A model generated the notes under the pieces. It ran no database searches, was not told the origin of the DNA, and worked only from the letters and a program-made list of their open reading frames with translations. 5,616 nt of DNA from assembly GCA_946184595.1 (NCBI GenBank), contig CAMHFM010000057.1, positions 1 through 5,616 of the forward strand, read 5' to 3'. The DNA is from an uncultured Azospirillum sp. (lineage in GTDB: Bacteria > Pseudomonadota > Alphaproteobacteria > RF32 > CAG-239). Both the position numbers and the translations under genes were made by a program. Below are positions 5,574 through 5,616 of this stretch, piece by piece. Each line of letters opens with the position of its first letter. Position 1 is the first letter of the stretch.

Positions 5574-5609
5574 CGTCGTAAATTTAATTTTTTTAGGAGT
5601 AAGACCCAA

Positions 5610-5616
5610 ATGGCCT
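5610..5616 (+). CDS. Start of a further gene, cut off by the window end
   Basis: ATGGCCT at the window edge encodes Met-Ala and one more base. The start call rests on AGGAG at 5595-5599, ten bases upstream, and the promoter at 5546-5573. Two codons do not allow the product to be named. Confidence 0.6.

Noticed and set aside
1..5616. CRISPR array, tRNA or rRNA genes, insertion sequence, toxin-antitoxin pair
   Set aside because: No regularly spaced repeats, no recognisable tRNA or rRNA sequence, no transposase and no paired small toxin-antitoxin genes were seen.

Overview
The window looks like chromosomal DNA of a low-GC alphaproteobacterium, probably uncultured and possibly host-associated. 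Three things suggest this. The RpoC fragment carries the form of the F-loop and bridge-helix region I associate with alphaproteobacteria (MMAHSGARGS, ISNFKEGLTVLEYFNSTHG). The small ribosomal protein bL36 is the 41-residue zinc-free type. Several promoters have a CTTGCA-type -35 box. This is judged from memory of the families; no search was run.

Layout. Positions 1-2590 hold the C-terminal ~60% of rpoC (RNA polymerase beta'), closed by a strong intrinsic terminator at 2621-2651. Then come four separately transcribed units on the plus strand: an 84-residue orphan protein (2749-3003) with its own promoter and terminator; a YiaD-like outer-membrane lipoprotein with a glycine zipper and an OmpA peptidoglycan-binding domain (3112-3750); a small multi-pass membrane protein (4121-4582); and a secreted 195-residue protein (4954-5541). 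On the minus strand lies rpmJ (bL36, 4678-4803), too short for a normal ORF cut-off. It converges on the membrane-protein gene across two back-to-back terminators and diverges from the secreted-protein gene. The last 7 bases begin one more gene, preceded by a promoter and a Shine-Dalgarno site.

The one long stretch without an intact gene, 3751-4120, is the most unusual part. It holds a ~52-base imperfect inverted repeat (3789-3840). Directly abutting it is a 71-codon minus-strand open stretch (3844-4056) that reads like protein but has no ATG, GTG or TTG start before its 52nd codon. Together they look like a decayed gene end or an interspersed repeat element.

The genes do not form one pathway. 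rpoC and rpmJ belong to core transcription and translation; the YiaD-like lipoprotein and the 195-residue protein belong to the envelope; the other two are of unknown function. Nearly every gene has its own promoter and terminator, so the region is a row of single-gene units. No new multi-gene system (defence, CRISPR, secretion, biosynthetic) can be supported here.
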